Positions 36,816 through 45,927 of a stretch of 64,000 bases of DNA are shown piece by piece. The position numbers and the translations under genes were made by a program. Location: NCBI GenBank assembly GCA_963735455.1, contig CAVTKZ010000004.1, positions 248,001-312,000 on the forward strand. Direction: 5' to 3'. Source of the DNA: Palsa-1033 sp963735455 (GTDB taxonomy: Bacteria > Chloroflexota > Limnocylindria > Limnocylindrales > CSP1-4). The notes beneath the pieces are model-generated. The model did not search any database, was not told the origin of the DNA, and saw only the letters and a program-made list of their open reading frames with translations. Every line of letters begins with the position of its first letter. The first letter of the stretch is position 1.

Positions 36816-39800
36816 CAGCGACCTGGCCGCGCGGTCCTGACGCCCAGGCGGTCCAGCAGCCGGGCGGCGTCGATCGCGTCGGCGGTCCCGAAGCCCTCGG
36901 TGAGCCGGGCGTAGACCGGGCGGAGCGTTTGCTCGGCGAGGTCGCTTTGGCCGGCTGCCTCCTGCCGGCTCGCCAGCCTCGTGGCGGCCCGGAGGAGCGC
37001 CGTGCCGGCGTCGAGCCGGCTGGCTCGCTCGAACGCCCGTTGGTACAACTCATCGGGGGAGCCGTCGGCGACCGCCAGTGCGAGGAGCAGGTCGCCTTTC
37101 AGGACGAAGAAGTCGGGCAGCAGCGAGGAGCCTTCGCCGGGGCTCATGATCTCGATCGCCGAGTTGATCGAGTCGAGCCCGGCTGCCGGCTCGCCGGCCA
37201 GCAGGCTGGCCCGGGCATCGAGGAACTGGAGGAACGGCCAGAAGATGGGCGGCGATCGGAGCTCGCGATACTGGTTGAGACCAGCGTGGAGCCTGGCCAG
37301 GCCCTCCGCGCTCTGACCGAGCTCCGCTTGCCCGCCGCCCAGCAGGCACTCGCCGGCCGCAGTCCAGATCCGGAAGTCGTGCTCTTCGGCCAGCTCGAGC
37401 AGGGCGACCGCCAGGTCGCGGGCGGCCTGCCCGTCGCGCATCAGCAGGCGGAGGAGGCCGGCGTGGAACAGGGCATAGGCCGAGGTGAAGGGATGGTCGA
37501 GCTCGGCGGCGAGGGCGATGGCGTCGTCCATCCGCCCGACCGCGCGATCTGATTGGCCAAGGATCCAGAGGGTGATCCCGGAGGTCGTCAGGCAGGCGAC
37601 CCGCGGGTCGTTGCCGACCAGGGCCGAGGGCGAACGGGTGGGCTGGGCCGGGAAGAGGGCGATCGCCCGGTCGAGGTGATCGAGCCCGCCGTGGAGGTCG
37701 TCGAAGGACATCAGCCTGGCGCCGACCAGGAGATGGCCGTCGATCAGCATCCGGCTGTCGCCCTCGCGCTCGCCCAGCGTCAGGATCTCCTGGCCCAGCC
37801 GGGCCGCCTCGTCGAACTGGGCGCGGAGCATGTACAGGCTGGCGAGGCCGCGCAGGACCGAGTACTGCGCGTGGATGTCGGCCCCGCGCTCGAACAGCTC
37901 GACCGCGCTGGCATAGGCGGCTTCCACCTCCGGGGTGAAGCCCTTGCTGGCCATGAGCGCCCGGGCCAGACTCGTCCGCAGGCTGATCTCCTGGCCGATC
38001 CGGTCGGGTGAAGCCGGTGCGGCCGCAAGGACGTCGAGCAGGTCCTTCGTCAGGTCCACCGTGTCGAGGTACCAGCCCCGGGCGTCGTCGAGGATCAGCA
38101 GCGGCCCGACGAGCTCATTGAGCCGCTCGAGGTCGCGCTCGGCCAGCCAGTATGCCCAGGCGATCCGGAGGTTGGCGATGTCGGCTCCGAGCTCGGTCAG
38201 GGCGGCCTCGCGCTGGTTGCCGCCGAGCTTGGCGCGCAACGCGCGGGCTCGGCCGGCGTAGTAGCTGGCGTGCTCGCGTCGAGCTCGATCCGCGACCTCG
38301 GGCCGGGCGTCGAGCCGGTCCGCGGCGAACTCCCGGATCGTCTCGAGCATCGTGACCCGGGGCTCCCCGCCGGCGACGTCGACGAGCCGGACGAGGCTCT
38401 TCTCGGCCAGCGCCGCCAGCCCGGCAAAGACATCCAGGGCAGCCTCGTCCGGACCCTCGAGCTGGGCCGCCACGGCTTCGACGGCCTCGATCTCCGCGTC
38501 GGCGAAGACCGCCAGCAGCTGGAAGAGTCGTTGCTCGGCTGGTTCGAGAAGCTCGTAGCTCCAGTCCATCGTGGCCCGCAGGGTCTGCTGTCGCTCGGGC
38601 AGGTCGCGCGGCCCGCTCCGGAGCAACGCCAGCCGGTTCTGGAGCCGGTCGCGGAGGACCTCGGGCGAGAACAGGCGCAGGTGGGCCGCTGCCAGCTCGA
38701 TCGCGAGCGGTAGTCCGTCGAGCCGCCGGCAGATCTCGGCGATCGCCGGCGCGTTCGCATCGGTCAGCTCGAAGTCGGGGCGCGCGACCCGCGCTCGGTC
38801 GACGAAGAGCTGGACCGCCTCGAAGCTCTCGACCTGAGCGGCTGATGGGGCTTCGCGGCCGGCCGGCGGAAAGCCGAGGGGTCGGACCTGGTAGACCCGC
38901 TCCGCCCGGACGTGGAGCGTCTCGCGACTGGTGGCCATGATCGTGAGCCCGGGACATTCGCTCAGGAGTCGAGCTACGACGCTGGCGGCCTCGGTGACTT
39001 GCTCGAAGTTGTCGAGCACGAGAAGCAGGTGTCGATCACGGAGGCTCTCGAGGAGCTCGATCTCCAGCGGTCGATCGATGATCTCGCCCAGCCCAACGGA
39101 CCGGGCGATCGCGACCAGCACCGCGTTGGTGTCCCGCGCGCCGGACAGGTCCACGAACGCCACGCCATCAGGGAAGCCCGGGCCGACCTCCTCGGCCACC
39201 CTGACGGCGAGCGTGGTCTTGCCCGTGCCGCCCGGCCCGGTCAGGGTGAGCAGCCGAACGGTCCCGTCGGCCAGCCGATCCCGGATCTCGCCCAGCTCTT
39301 CCTGGCGACCGATCAGCCCCGAGGATCGGGTCGGCAGCGAGACGCCAGCCTGGTGGACGGTGATCAAGGGCGGGAACTTCGCGGGCAGGTCGGGATGGGC
39401 CAGCTGGTAGAGGTGCTCGGGCCGGCCGATGTCCTTGAGGCGGTGCTCGCCAAGGTCGATCAGGCTCGCCCGCTCGGGCAGGGCATCCCGGACCAGCGCG
39501 CAAGCGGACTCGGACAGGAGGACCTGGCCACCGTGGCCGGCGGCCATGATCCGGGCGGTCCGGTTGACGGTTGGGCCGAAGAAGTCACCACCGCGCTGCT
39601 CTGCCTGGCCGCAATGGATGCCGATCCGGACCTTGAGCGGCCCGGTCTCCGCCCATGCCTCGGCGTTGAGGGCGACCTCGGCGGCGAGGCTGGCCCGAAC
39701 GGCCTCGGCCGCGCTGCCGAAGACCGCCATCATCCCGTCGCCGGTGGTCTTGACCACCTGTCCGGAGGCCGTCTCGATCGCGCCGCGCACGATCGCGTCG

Positions 39801-39910
39801 TGGTGGCGGAGAGCAGCCTGCATCGCTTCGGGCGCGAGCTCCCAAAGGCGGGTGCTGCCCTCGAGGTCGGTGAACAGGAAGGTGAGCGTCCGCGATGCCG
39901 GCAGGTCCAC
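36815..39910 (-). CDS. Class III cyclase-AAA ATPase-TPR regulator
   Basis: 1031 aa. Residues 7-170 are a class III cyclase domain that looks complete: FLFTDLEGST (metal Asp15), VVKTTGDGMMAVF (Lys54, Asp58), FFGPTVNRTARI (Asn116, Arg120). It is followed by a STAND/AAA ATPase with Walker A GPGGTGKT (225-232) and Walker B LLLVLDNFE (about 297), and a long helical TPR-like region to the end. There is no HTH. It may make cAMP or cGMP under ATPase/TPR control, as a signalling hub for the two downstream glucosidase genes, which it overlaps by one base. The plus-strand Gfo/Idh gene is divergent. Confidence 0.88.
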   Translation of the reverse strand: MDLPASRTLTFLFTDLEGSTRLWELAPEAMQAALRHHDAIVRGAIETASGQVVKTTGDGMMAVFGSAAEAVRASLAAEVALNAEAWAETGPLKVRIGIHCGQAEQRGGDFFGPTVNRTARIMAAGHGGQVLLSESACALVRDALPERASLIDLGEHRLKDIGRPEHLYQLAHPDLPAKFPPLITVHQAGVSLPTRSSGLIGRQEELGEIRDRLADGTVRLLTLTGPGGTGKTTLAVRVAEEVGPGFPDGVAFVDLSGARDTNAVLVAIARSVGLGEIIDRPLEIELLESLRDRHLLLVLDNFEQVTEAASVVARLLSECPGLTIMATSRETLHVRAERVYQVRPLGFPPAGREAPSAAQVESFEAVQLFVDRARVARPDFELTDANAPAIAEICRRLDGLPLAIELAAAHLRLFSPEVLRDRLQNRLALLRSGPRDLPERQQTLRATMDWSYELLEPAEQRLFQLLAVFADAEIEAVEAVAAQLEGPDEAALDVFAGLAALAEKSLVRLVDVAGGEPRVTMLETIREFAADRLDARPEVADRARREHASYYAGRARALRAKLGGNQREAALTELGADIANLRIAWAYWLAERDLERLNELVGPLLILDDARGWYLDTVDLTKDLLDVLAAAPASPDRIGQEISLRTSLARALMASKGFTPEVEAAYASAVELFERGADIHAQYSVLRGLASLYMLRAQFDEAARLGQEILTLGEREGDSRMLIDGHLLVGARLMSFDDLHGGLDHLDRAIALFPAQPTRSPSALVGNDPRVACLTTSGITLWILGQSDRAVGRMDDAIALAAELDHPFTSAYALFHAGLLRLLMRDGQAARDLAVALLELAEEHDFRIWTAAGECLLGGGQAELGQSAEGLARLHAGLNQYRELRSPPIFWPFLQFLDARASLLAGEPAAGLDSINSAIEIMSPGEGSSLLPDFFVLKGDLLLALAVADGSPDELYQRAFERASRLDAGTALLRAATRLASRQEAAGQSDLAEQTLRPVYARLTEGFGTADAIDAARLLDRLGVRTARPGR

Positions 39911-39967
39911 TCACCTATTCTTTCATCCGCACGGTTCTGCGCGTCGCGTCTCAGGAAGGTGGTCAAG

Positions 39968-40957
39968 TTGAGCGTCCTGCGCTGGGGGATCCTGTCCACG
40001 GCCAACATCGCCGTGGAGAAGGTCATCCCCGGGATGCGCACGGCGCAGCGGGCCGAGGTGCTCGGAATCGCATCCCGTCACCAGGGCCGGGCGGAGGCCA
40101 CCGCCCGCCAGCTCGGCATCCCGCGGGCGTACGGCTCGTACGAGGCGCTCCTCGCCGACCCGGACATCGATGCCGTGTACGTGCCCCTGCCCAACCACCT
40201 CCATGCCCAGTGGGCGATCGCCGCGGCCCGGGCCGGCAAGCACGTGCTGTGTGAGAAGCCTCTGGCGATGAGCGCGGCCGAGGCCCAGACGATCGTGGAC
40301 GCCGGCCGGGAGGCCGGCGTGGTGGTCATGGAAGCGTTCATGTATCGCCAGCACCCGTCGTGGGTCGCGGTCCGGGAGCTCCTGGCGTCCGGCCGACTCG
40401 GCCGGCTGGCGGCCGTCGACTCGTGGTTCAGCTACTACCTCGAGGACCCCACCAACATCCGCAATATCCGTGAGGTGGGCGGCGGCGCCCTGTATGACAT
40501 CGGCTGCTACACGGTCAACCTGTCGCGGATGCTGTTCGGCGAGGAGCCGGCCTCGGTCGCCGCGGCGATCGTGCGCGACCCGGCCAGCGGCGTCGACATC
40601 CTGACCAGCGCCGTCCTCACCTTCCCGAGCGGTGTCGCGACGTTCACCTGCGCCACGCGGGTCGAGCCCGACCAGCGGGTCTCCATCTACGGCACGACCG
40701 GCCGGATCGAGATCGAGATCCCGTTCAACATCCCGCCCGATCGGCCGACTCGGGTCTTCGTCACCGCGGGCGGCGACCCGCCGGTGGCGCCGGCGACCGA
40801 GATCCTCGAGTTTGCGCCGGCTGATCCCTACGGTGTCGAGGCGGACCGCTTCGCCGAGTCGATCCTGGACGGAGCCCCGCTGCCGATCAGCGGCGAGGAC
40901 TCGGTCGCCAATATGCGGGTGATCGAGCGCCTCTTCGCGGCGGGCCAGGCGGCCTAG
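39968..40957 (+). CDS. Gfo/Idh/MocA-family oxidoreductase
   Basis: About 329 aa from the TTG at 39968 with aggaagg eight bases upstream. N-terminal Rossmann dinucleotide region (LRWGILSTANIAVEKVIPGM), then YVPLPNHLHAQW and the family EKP motif (GKHVLCEKPLAMS), followed by EAFMYRQHPSW and the IREVGGGALYDIGCYTVNLS active-site region. It would oxidise or reduce a sugar or inositol-type substrate with NAD(P). Its closeness to glycosidase genes suggests a sugar substrate. Complete and without frameshift. Confidence 0.9.
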   Translation: MSVLRWGILSTANIAVEKVIPGMRTAQRAEVLGIASRHQGRAEATARQLGIPRAYGSYEALLADPDIDAVYVPLPNHLHAQWAIAAARAGKHVLCEKPLAMSAAEAQTIVDAGREAGVVVMEAFMYRQHPSWVAVRELLASGRLGRLAAVDSWFSYYLEDPTNIRNIREVGGGALYDIGCYTVNLSRMLFGEEPASVAAAIVRDPASGVDILTSAVLTFPSGVATFTCATRVEPDQRVSIYGTTGRIEIEIPFNIPPDRPTRVFVTAGGDPPVAPATEILEFAPADPYGVEADRFAESILDGAPLPISGEDSVANMRVIERLFAAGQAA

Positions 40958-41073
40958 GACCGGAGGCCGAATCAAGCGGGCTGCCACGTTCCTGCAACCC
41001 ATCGACCTCGCAGGGACGGTCCGCCTGCAAGGCCGGCCATGGCACGGTTCTCCTGAGCGAAGGAGGAATTCCG

Positions 41074-41268
41074 ATGCCAAGCGTGATCCGGCACTGCCCG
41101 AAGTGTGGCCACGACGACCTGCGCCAGCAGTGGGACTCGGTCGACCAGGCCATGGATAGCGGCGCCATGAGCGCCAGCTGGGTCTGCCCGAGCTGTTCCT
41201 GGCCCGAGCCCGAGATCGTCGAGGTGGAGCAGCCAGTCACGGTTCCCGACGACGTCCGGCGGTCCTGA
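41074..41268 (+). CDS. Small zinc-ribbon protein
   Basis: 64 aa from ATG 41074 with gaaggagg upstream. Two CxxC pairs (CPKCG and CPSCS) about 25 residues apart make one zinc-binding site. The remainder is polar. Function unknown; similar short proteins act in nucleic-acid binding or protein interaction. It lies 116 bp after the oxidoreductase gene. Confidence 0.65.
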   Translation: MPSVIRHCPKCGHDDLRQQWDSVDQAMDSGAMSASWVCPSCSWPEPEIVEVEQPVTVPDDVRRS

Positions 41269-41338
41269 GGGCGCGGTCCGGCTCGAGGGGGAGGCTGTTC
41301 CGAAGCTCGACTCGGCAACCGCGGCTGATCCTCAGCTG

Positions 41339-41719
41339 ATGGACGCTGGCCAGGTCGTTGCCGAGCTCTGGCGGCGGATCCAGGCTCGCGACTGGGACCG
41401 GCTCGCCGAGCTCCTCGCCGACGACTTCGTCCTCGAGTGGCCTGACGTCCATCTCCGAATCCGTGGACCGGCGAACTACGTCGATTTCAATCGTGCCTAT
41501 CCCGAAGGCTGGGTCATCGAGGTCCTGCGGATCGTGGCCGAGGGCCACACCGCCGTCTCCGAGGTCCACGTTCCGCACCCGACCGTCGGTCCGCACTTCG
41601 CCATCTCGTTCTTCCAGGCCGATGGCGGCCGACTTTCGCGCGGCCGGGAGTACTGGCTCGCGGAGCACTCCGAAGCGCCATCGCCCGAACGCGCCCGCTG
41701 GCTCGAGCCGATGCCCTGA
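41339..41719 (+). CDS. SnoaL/NTF2-like small protein
   Basis: 126 aa. The fold signature is an N-terminal helix (VVAELWRRIQARDWDRLAEL), the ADDFVLEWPDVHLRIRGPAN strand and the closing FAISFFQADGGRLSRGREYW. The fold (alpha+beta cone) is used by polyketide cyclases and by many unassigned hydrolases; function unknown. A start at 41339 (ATG) is supported by the match at residue 1-20. Two related genes occur at 53 kb. Confidence 0.8.
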   Translation: MDAGQVVAELWRRIQARDWDRLAELLADDFVLEWPDVHLRIRGPANYVDFNRAYPEGWVIEVLRIVAEGHTAVSEVHVPHPTVGPHFAISFFQADGGRLSRGREYWLAEHSEAPSPERARWLEPMP

Positions 41720-41744
41720 TTCGCCGGCCGCCAGGACGGGCTCT

Positions 41745-42644
41745 CTACGTGGCGGCGACGATCACACGCAGCGAACGCGGGCGGATCGTGGCCACGATCG
41801 GAGTCTTGCCGATCCCGTTGCCGTCCGTCTCGACGAGGCGATCGGGCTCGGCCTCGATGCGCACCTCCCGTGCCCGGGCGCGGAAGACGTGCCCACCGTC
41901 GCTCTCGCCCAGCCCCTCCTGGCGGATCGCCTCCCAGCTCGCAAGCAGGCCGGGCAGCGGCCCCGCCGCTCGGACGACGATCACGTCGAGCAGGCCGTCG
42001 TCGGGCTCGATCGGCCGGCGCGGCGAGACGAACGGCAGCATCTTGCCGAAGTTCGCGATGAACACCTGGGCTGCCTCCGTCTCCGTGACGAGCCCGTCGA
42101 GGGTGATCCTGTGGGTGACGTTCCGGATCGTCCCGGTCTGGCCGAGCGCGTTGGCCAGGTACGCGAGCTTGCCCCAGCGCAGCTTCTGGCCGGTTCCGGT
42201 GGCATCCATGACGGCGGCGTCGAAGCCGATCCCGCAGGCCACCGCGAAATCGTGCTCGAGTCCGTCGATCCTGACGTGACCCAGGTCGATCCGCCGGGTG
42301 TGGCGGCCTACGATCACCCGGGTCGCATCGTGGACCGCGTGCGGGAGGTCGAGGTTGCCGGCGAGGAGATTGCCGGTTCCCATCGGCACGATCCCCAGCG
42401 CCACCTTGGACTCGGCCAATCCCGAAGCCACCCGGACGACGGCTCCATCGCCGCCGACCGCGACGACGACGTCGACGCCCTTGGCGGCGGCCCTCTCGGC
42501 CGCGCGCTGGAGCGCGGGCTTCTTTGTGACCATCTTCGAGTCGACGCTCCAGCCCTCCGCCCGGAGCAGGGTCTGGACGAGCCGGACCGTCCGGCCGATG
42601 TGGCGGCCCTTCCGGCGCCGTCCGATGACGAGCGCGCGGGTCAT
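41745..42644 (-). CDS. Diacylglycerol kinase-family lipid kinase
   Basis: 299 aa from ATG 42644. DAGK catalytic motifs: VVVAVGGDGAVVRVASGL and LGIVPMGTGNLLAGNLDLP; a VDVVVAV strand precedes. The C-terminal half has the usual beta-sandwich (LDVIVVRAAGP). Family members phosphorylate diacylglycerol, sphingoid bases or undecaprenol-like lipids. It overlaps the upstream PAP2 gene by four bases (ATGA), hence kinase and phosphatase are co-translated. Confidence 0.88.
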   Translation of the reverse strand: MTRALVIGRRRKGRHIGRTVRLVQTLLRAEGWSVDSKMVTKKPALQRAAERAAAKGVDVVVAVGGDGAVVRVASGLAESKVALGIVPMGTGNLLAGNLDLPHAVHDATRVIVGRHTRRIDLGHVRIDGLEHDFAVACGIGFDAAVMDATGTGQKLRWGKLAYLANALGQTGTIRNVTHRITLDGLVTETEAAQVFIANFGKMLPFVSPRRPIEPDDGLLDVIVVRAAGPLPGLLASWEAIRQEGLGESDGGHVFRARAREVRIEAEPDRLVETDGNGIGKTPIVATIRPRSLRVIVAAT

Positions 42645-43468
42645 CTCGCTGCCGCCGGACCGGCGCCCGCGCCAGGCCGATGGGCCAGCCGCGCCGTGCG
42701 CCAGCGCTCCCAGGTCGGTCGGGCGCGAAATGCGGCACTCACCACCACCAGCCAGGCCAGTCCGGCGAGGATGCCTCCGACCACGTCGGTCAGGTAGTGA
42801 TACCCGAGGTAGATCCGGCTGATGCCGACGCCGACGGCGATCACCGTCGCCACGACGATCGCCACCAGCCCCGCCCGGCGCCCGTAGATCGACCACAGGA
42901 GCAAGGCGACGCCGCCGTAGAAGATCACGGCGTTCATCGTGTGGCCGCTCGGGAAGCTGTAGTCGGGCAAGACATGGGCATACGGCAGCTGTGGCCGCGG
43001 GCGCGCGAAGAAGAGCTTCATCGTGCCCTGCAGGACGAGGCTGCCGATCATGGCGACGAGGAGGAACAGGCCGGCCCGGTACCGCCTGCCCACGAGCAGC
43101 CAGGCTTCGACCAGGACGAAGAGCACCGGGAGGACCAGGATCGAGCCCAGGTCCGTGATGAGGTTCATGGACAGGTCCATGCCCGGCGAGGAGATCCCGT
43201 GGAGGAAGGGCGTCGCCCAGGTGTCGAGGGCGAAGACCTCCTGGTCCCGGATGCCTTCCGCAATCGAGCCCAGCACGACCAGGCAGGCGACGAGCACGGC
43301 GAAGCCGGACACGACGGTGATCGTCGCCAGGCCGACCTCCCGGGGGGCAGGCGGCGCCGGCGCGGGTGGGGCCGGCGTGGTGGCGCCGGTCCCCAGCGGT
43401 CCAGCCTCCCCGAGCGGGCGCTCGGGATCCTTGGGCGGCTCGGCGGCGGTCCCCGCAAGGTCAGTCAT
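42641..43468 (-). CDS. PAP2-family lipid phosphatase 1
   Basis: 275 aa from ATG 43468 (the open frame runs to 43612 but upstream part is not homologous). A Pro-rich N-terminal tail, then six helices. The three catalytic signatures are KLFFARPRPQLP, DYSFPSGHTMN and SRIYLGYHYLTDV. It likely removes phosphate from a lipid phosphate (phosphatidate or undecaprenyl pyrophosphate). It overlaps DAGK downstream by four bases and PAP2-2 upstream by eight. Confidence 0.88.
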   Translation of the reverse strand: MTDLAGTAAEPPKDPERPLGEAGPLGTGATTPAPPAPAPPAPREVGLATITVVSGFAVLVACLVVLGSIAEGIRDQEVFALDTWATPFLHGISSPGMDLSMNLITDLGSILVLPVLFVLVEAWLLVGRRYRAGLFLLVAMIGSLVLQGTMKLFFARPRPQLPYAHVLPDYSFPSGHTMNAVIFYGGVALLLWSIYGRRAGLVAIVVATVIAVGVGISRIYLGYHYLTDVVGGILAGLAWLVVVSAAFRARPTWERWRTARLAHRPGAGAGPAAAR

Positions 43469-44183
43469 GGGCGGAGACGGACGTCGCGGCGGGCTCGCCG
43501 GCCCACCCGCCCCGGCGGGTGAACCAGGTGTACAGGCACAAGGCGGTAACGGCCCCGAACAGGCCGCCCAGCACGTCCGTCGGGTAGTGCTCGTTGAGGG
43601 CCATTCTCGCAATTCCCACGAGGATCACCTCGATCGCGACGGCGACCACCAGCACGATCCGCAGCACGAAGTGACTAGAGGTCCGCCAGAACCGGATCGC
43701 CACGGTCCCCAGGATTGTCAGGCATTCGAGGATATGCCCGGAGGGGTAGCTGTAGACGACGCCGGGAATCCCGTCGCCGTTACCGGCGGGACGCACCCGC
43801 GCCGTGAGCTCCTTGACGCCCTCGCTGCCGGCCGTGACGGCAACGAGCATCAGGACGACGACGACGGCCTCGTGGTAGTGGTGCTTCCAGATCAGCCACA
43901 GGACCAGCCCGACGCCGATCCCGATCAGCGGGAAGTTCGCCGATTGGGAGACCCCGTTCCAGAGCGCGGGCCAGCCGTCCCAGCTGTGGAAGAAGGCCAG
44001 GATTGGCTGATCAAAGGAGAAGACGACGTGGTTCAGCAGGGCGGCCGTCAGGGTGATGAACGCGGTCATGCTGACGATCGCGAGCGCCAGCAGGAGCGAG
44101 TTGAACTGGCTCGACTTGGTCTCTGCGGCTCGAGCCGAAGCAGGTGTGGTCCGCTCCTCGGTCGCGATGGGCAGGCCGTTCAT
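43461..44183 (-). CDS. PAP2-family lipid phosphatase 2
   Basis: 240 aa from ATG 44183 (MNGLPIATEERTTPASAR). Signatures: KELTARVRPAGNGDG, VVYSYPSGHILE and ARMALNEHYPTDV. Same family as the next gene; the pair may act on different lipids. Its ATG overlaps the stop of the upstream membrane gene by four bases. The longer open frame to 44579 covers a coding region in another frame and is not used. Confidence 0.87.
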   Translation of the reverse strand: MNGLPIATEERTTPASARAAETKSSQFNSLLLALAIVSMTAFITLTAALLNHVVFSFDQPILAFFHSWDGWPALWNGVSQSANFPLIGIGVGLVLWLIWKHHYHEAVVVVLMLVAVTAGSEGVKELTARVRPAGNGDGIPGVVYSYPSGHILECLTILGTVAIRFWRTSSHFVLRIVLVVAVAIEVILVGIARMALNEHYPTDVLGGLFGAVTALCLYTWFTRRGGWAGEPAATSVSAHD

Positions 44184-45241
44184 CCGACCGGAACCCCGGT
44201 CAGCGCCCGTTGGGGTGCCGAATCCCACGAGTCGAGCGGATCGCGACTCGTGAGCCGGCGAAGGTAGCCGCATTCGAGCTTGAGGCGTTGGCGGAAGAGG
44301 ATATCCCACTCGTCGGACGAGACGGCCAGGCCGAGCAGCTCGCGATCGATCGCCGCCAGGCCCTGCTCCACATCGGACCTGTCTGCTCCGACCGCGGCGA
44401 ACTCGCCGAGTCGCTGGATTCGCTCCTCCACGGCCTGGGCTTCGGCACTCGTCGTCAGGTGGGCATCCGCGTTGCCGAGGGCGTTCATGACCGCCGCGCG
44501 AAGGCGGATTCGGTCGGCCTTGGCCGACGAGATCGCGATGTCGTAGGGGTAGGCCCCCACGCGAACGTCGATCCCGCACAGCTCGATCAGGCGCTCGGGG
44601 CGCAGCTTGCGCACGCTCGGCCCGGCAACCCGGGTGAGGAGGACCGCCGGCAAGGTGAGCACCCGCGGGGCATCGCTCGCGGCGAGCTTCGTGCCGCCGG
44701 TCGCCAGCCCGCGTTGCAGGTCGAGGACGATCGCGTCGTAGCGACCTGGGGCGGCGACGATTGGCACGTGCGTCTCGACCCAGCCATGCTGGAGACTCCG
44801 AATCTTGCGGGCGATCCCCACGCCGGCCAGGAAGATGAGCAGCCCGCCGATGAGCGGCGTCAACAGGTAGCCGCGCAAGAGCTCGAGGAACGCAGCGGGG
44901 CCTGTGACCCGTTGTCCGTCAGCCGGCACCAGGTACCCGGCGGCACCGACGAGCAGAGGCAGGCCCGCGACGGCAAGGAGCAGGGCGGCCGCCAGCCAGC
45001 GCATGTTGACGAAGGGCGGATGGGGCGTGCTCGTGAGCATGAGCGCCGCGATGCTGGGCAGGATCAAGGCCAAAACGGCCAGGAGCCACACGAACGAGCC
45101 GGCCATCATCAGGACCAGGAAGAGCTGGTGCGACCGCGGGACGCGGCCGAACAACAGGCTGCTCGCCCATCCCAGGGCGGACATCATCAGGTCGCCGGCG
45201 AAGCGGCCCAGGATCCCGAAGACCGAGACGATCGTGGTCAC
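44180..45241 (-). CDS. Membrane protein, unknown function
   Basis: About 353 aa from GTG 45241, which overlaps the stop of the upstream gene by four bases. Three or more helices in the first 170 residues (LFLVLMMAGSFVWLLAVLAL, RWLAAALLLAVAGLPLLVGA, LTPLIGGLLIFLAGVGIA), then a soluble C-terminal part with helices but no recognised motif. The open frame extends up to 45865 but upstream residues are Arg-rich and overlap another gene. Probably acts with the PAP2/DAGK genes in membrane lipid metabolism; inference from coupling only. Confidence 0.6.
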   Translation of the reverse strand: MTTIVSVFGILGRFAGDLMMSALGWASSLLFGRVPRSHQLFLVLMMAGSFVWLLAVLALILPSIAALMLTSTPHPPFVNMRWLAAALLLAVAGLPLLVGAAGYLVPADGQRVTGPAAFLELLRGYLLTPLIGGLLIFLAGVGIARKIRSLQHGWVETHVPIVAAPGRYDAIVLDLQRGLATGGTKLAASDAPRVLTLPAVLLTRVAGPSVRKLRPERLIELCGIDVRVGAYPYDIAISSAKADRIRLRAAVMNALGNADAHLTTSAEAQAVEERIQRLGEFAAVGADRSDVEQGLAAIDRELLGLAVSSDEWDILFRQRLKLECGYLRRLTSRDPLDSWDSAPQRALTGVPVG

Positions 45242-45756
45242 GATCGCTGCTCGTGAGCTTGCTGTCGACGCTGCCGGCCGCCGGCGCCGAGGATCGCCCG
45301 CCAGAACGGCCCGCTCCGCCAGGCGTTGACCAGCAGGCCCAGCAGCCCCACGCCGATCGCAAACCAGCTGAGCAGGCCCTGGGGCAGCCAGTAGACATCC
45401 TTGAGGAAGACGACGAGCGCGAACTCGTCGAGGACCAGGGCGGCCCCGATCCCGAAGAGTGCCGCGCGCGGCAGGCGGAAGGTCTCGTCCAGGGCGAAGA
45501 CCCCGGCGACGAGGATTGCGGCAATCCCGAAGACGACGTGGTGGATGTGAGCGCCGCCGATGACGATGTCGCCGCCGGAGGACTCCGTATGGCTCAGCGT
45601 CGTCGCGACTCGCACCGCGACGAGGGTCGCGAAGTAGGCGATCGTGGCCACCCAGGACGCCTCGGTCGGCCCACCGCCCAGGTGGCTGCGGTAGGCGCCG
45701 CGAATCCCGCTCAGGGGATCGCGCTGACGCACCCGCGCTGGAGTCGCCGAATCCAC
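45238..45756 (-). CDS. Four-helix membrane protein with HIHH motif
   Basis: About 172 aa. I chose the GTG at 45756 because AGAGGT lies nine bases upstream; a TTG at 45792 would add 12 residues. Helices with ASWVATIAYFATLVAVRVAT, then IGGAHIHHVVFGIAAILVAG, LDEFALVVFLKDVYWLPQG and LLSWFAIGVGLLGLLVNAW. The HIHHxxxG and LDE...KDVYW features are unusual for a plain membrane scaffold and could bind metal. Family not recognised. It starts the coupled five-gene lipid cluster. Upstream spacing to the PhoD-like gene end (45928) is 171 bp. Confidence 0.6.
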   Translation of the reverse strand: MDSATPARVRQRDPLSGIRGAYRSHLGGGPTEASWVATIAYFATLVAVRVATTLSHTESSGGDIVIGGAHIHHVVFGIAAILVAGVFALDETFRLPRAALFGIGAALVLDEFALVVFLKDVYWLPQGLLSWFAIGVGLLGLLVNAWRSGPFWRAILGAGGRQRRQQAHEQRS

Positions 45757-45927
45757 GTGCTGCGTACCTCTGAGGTCCCCGCCTCCGCCCAACCGGGCAA
45801 CTATCGTCGGCCGCGACGATCAGCGGCGCGTCAGGAAGGTCCCGCACGTTGCAACCCCGTGTCACCGGCGGCGATTCCGATCAGCCCGGCGGTCACAGAA
45901 CCGGACTCGGCGCAGTCGGCTGACGAT

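Noticed and set aside
44180..45865. A single 561-aa membrane gene
   Set aside because: The first 208 codons are Arg-rich and overlap a real four-helix protein in another frame; GTG 45241 with stop/start overlap fits better.
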